Shown here: in pieces, positions 44,292 to 44,940 of the stretch
Numbering within the stretch: position 1 is the stretch's first letter
Layout: the number at the start of each line of letters is the position of its first letter
Origin: Rhodocyclaceae bacterium
GTDB lineage: Bacteria; Pseudomonadota; Gammaproteobacteria; Burkholderiales; Rhodocyclaceae
Direction: 5' to 3'
DNA length: 44,940 nucleotides
Assembly: GCA_016721505.1 (NCBI GenBank)
Contig: JADKHX010000018.1
Span: forward strand, 1-44,940
The notes under the pieces: model-generated
Told to the model about the DNA's origin: nothing
Database searches by the model: none
The model's input: only the letters and a program-made list of their open reading frames with translations
Made by a program: the position numbers and the translations under genes

Positions 44292-44940
44292 ATGCGTGAT
44301 CCGACAGATTTCGCTGAAATTTCTAATCGCGATGCGACCGCCAGCATTCGTGGGTACGTCTATCAGATTTATCAAAGTGTTTTTGCTTGGATGCGACTTG
44401 GTGAAGACGACGTCCTTGTCCTTGAAGGGGCTGAGGACTTCGACGTACATACAGAGCAGTCAGTCACTACTACGCAAGTCAAACGTGAATCTCGGAACGT
44501 AACTTTACGTTCGGTTGCGGTGGTGGCTGCCATCCAGAATTTCTGGACCCACCAAGAGAGCAATACAGAATCTTGTGTCATATTGCGATTTTTGGCCACT
44601 GCCGATGCAGGCTGTGAACAAGGTGCTCCGTTCGGTGCTGGTCGGTCTGGGTTGGAGTATTGGGTATCGGCGGCCCAAAATAAATCAGATTGTGAGCTAC
44701 TTCGCCAATTCCTCCTTACTCTACCGTTCAAAGCGACTCTTCTGGACTTTATCCGTTCATCATCGGCAGAAGATTTGCGTGATAGGTTACTCACCCGGAT
44801 CCAATGGGATCTTGGTGCTAAAGAAGGTGATGCTCTCGAAGCTGCAATCGAAAGCAAACTTAAAGTCCATGGATCCAAGCACGGGATTAACACGCATTAT
44901 TCAGTCCGCGTACTCCCACACCTGCTCAAGCAAGTTGCAG
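44292..44940 (+). CDS. defence-type nuclease-like protein, 5' part only
   Basis: Open for 216 residues to the window edge. The N-terminus ASIRGYVYQIYQSVFAWM resembles the GYxYQ start of Cap4/DUF4297-type dsDNA nuclease modules found in antiphage proteins. Two segments fit a PD-(D/E)xK core: VLVLEGAEDFDVH (acidic residues) and TTTQVKRESRNVT (QxK). Next come VILRFLATADAG and GLEYWVSAAQ, then a helical region. Such modules usually precede a STAND/NACHT ATPase or another effector; that part is outside the window. ATG 44292 is the first start after an in-frame TAG at 44271; no clear ribosome binding site. Family assignment is from pattern memory only. Confidence 0.55.
   Translation, partial: MRDPTDFAEISNRDATASIRGYVYQIYQSVFAWMRLGEDDVLVLEGAEDFDVHTEQSVTTTQVKRESRNVTLRSVAVVAAIQNFWTHQESNTESCVILRFLATADAGCEQGAPFGAGRSGLEYWVSAAQNKSDCELLRQFLLTLPFKATLLDFIRSSSAEDLRDRLLTRIQWDLGAKEGDALEAAIESKLKVHGSKHGINTHYSVRVLPHLLKQVA

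Overview
The window looks like a chromosomal segment of a betaproteobacterium (Burkholderiales/Nitrosomonadales-like), judged from gene content rather than a marker gene: B12-dependent methionine synthase, a DUF1840 protein, an NDUFA9-type Rossmann protein overlapping a bacterial-type CCA-adding enzyme, Tim44-like, DUF2062, TerC and NhaR-like proteins, and an NlpD-type amidase activator. GC content is moderate. I see no rRNA, tRNA, CRISPR array or complete insertion sequence.

Layout. 0.2-2.3 kb: a leftward type II restriction-modification pair (Eco47II-like endonuclease, then a C5 methyltransferase with an N-terminal helix-turn-helix), both frameshifted. 2.6-8.1 kb: rhodanese, Bcr/CflA-type drug exporter, metH. 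8.1-9.7 kb: a tight leftward trio (alpha/beta hydrolase, DUF1840, VOC). 9.9-14.1 kb: two paralogous membrane GGDEF-EAL proteins separated by a relic of the hydrolase 5' end, showing an old tandem duplication. 14.0-16.2 kb: cca and an NDUFA9-like protein. 16.3-19.0 kb: glutamine-synthetase-like gene, small secreted protein and CapA-like protein in an operon with ATGA overlaps. 19.1-23.1 kb: two tandem S9 peptidases. 23.1-26.4 kb: YcaQ-like glycosylase and a radical SAM protein, leftward. 26.7-28.9 kb: an NlpD-like gene with a Pro/Thr microsatellite linker and two frameshifts. 29.1-31.1 kb: Tim44-like protein, DUF2062 protein and a membrane protein, leftward. 31.3-34.6 kb: TerC, NhaR-like regulator, double cyclic-nucleotide-binding protein. 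34.7-35.3 kb: VapBC. 35.5-38.0 kb: ECF sigma factor, membrane anti-sigma-like protein and a lipoprotein. 38.2-38.6 kb: a small secreted protein inside a duplicated flank. 38.8-44.0 kb: a giant exonuclease-RecQ-UvrD fusion broken by six single-base indels. 44.3 kb to the end: the start of a protein resembling the nuclease module of defence proteins.

Two patterns cut across the genes. First, a dispersed palindromic repeat with core CCAGCACCAACTGG occurs about eleven times. Most copies sit within 60 nt downstream of a stop codon; one, joined to a different GC-rich palindrome, lies in frame inside metH. Second, every frameshift I can detect falls in the R-M pair, the nlpD-like gene or the RecQ-UvrD fusion, while about 30 kb of metabolic genes are intact. 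This suggests decay of accessory DNA-processing genes, although homopolymer sequencing errors could explain part of it.
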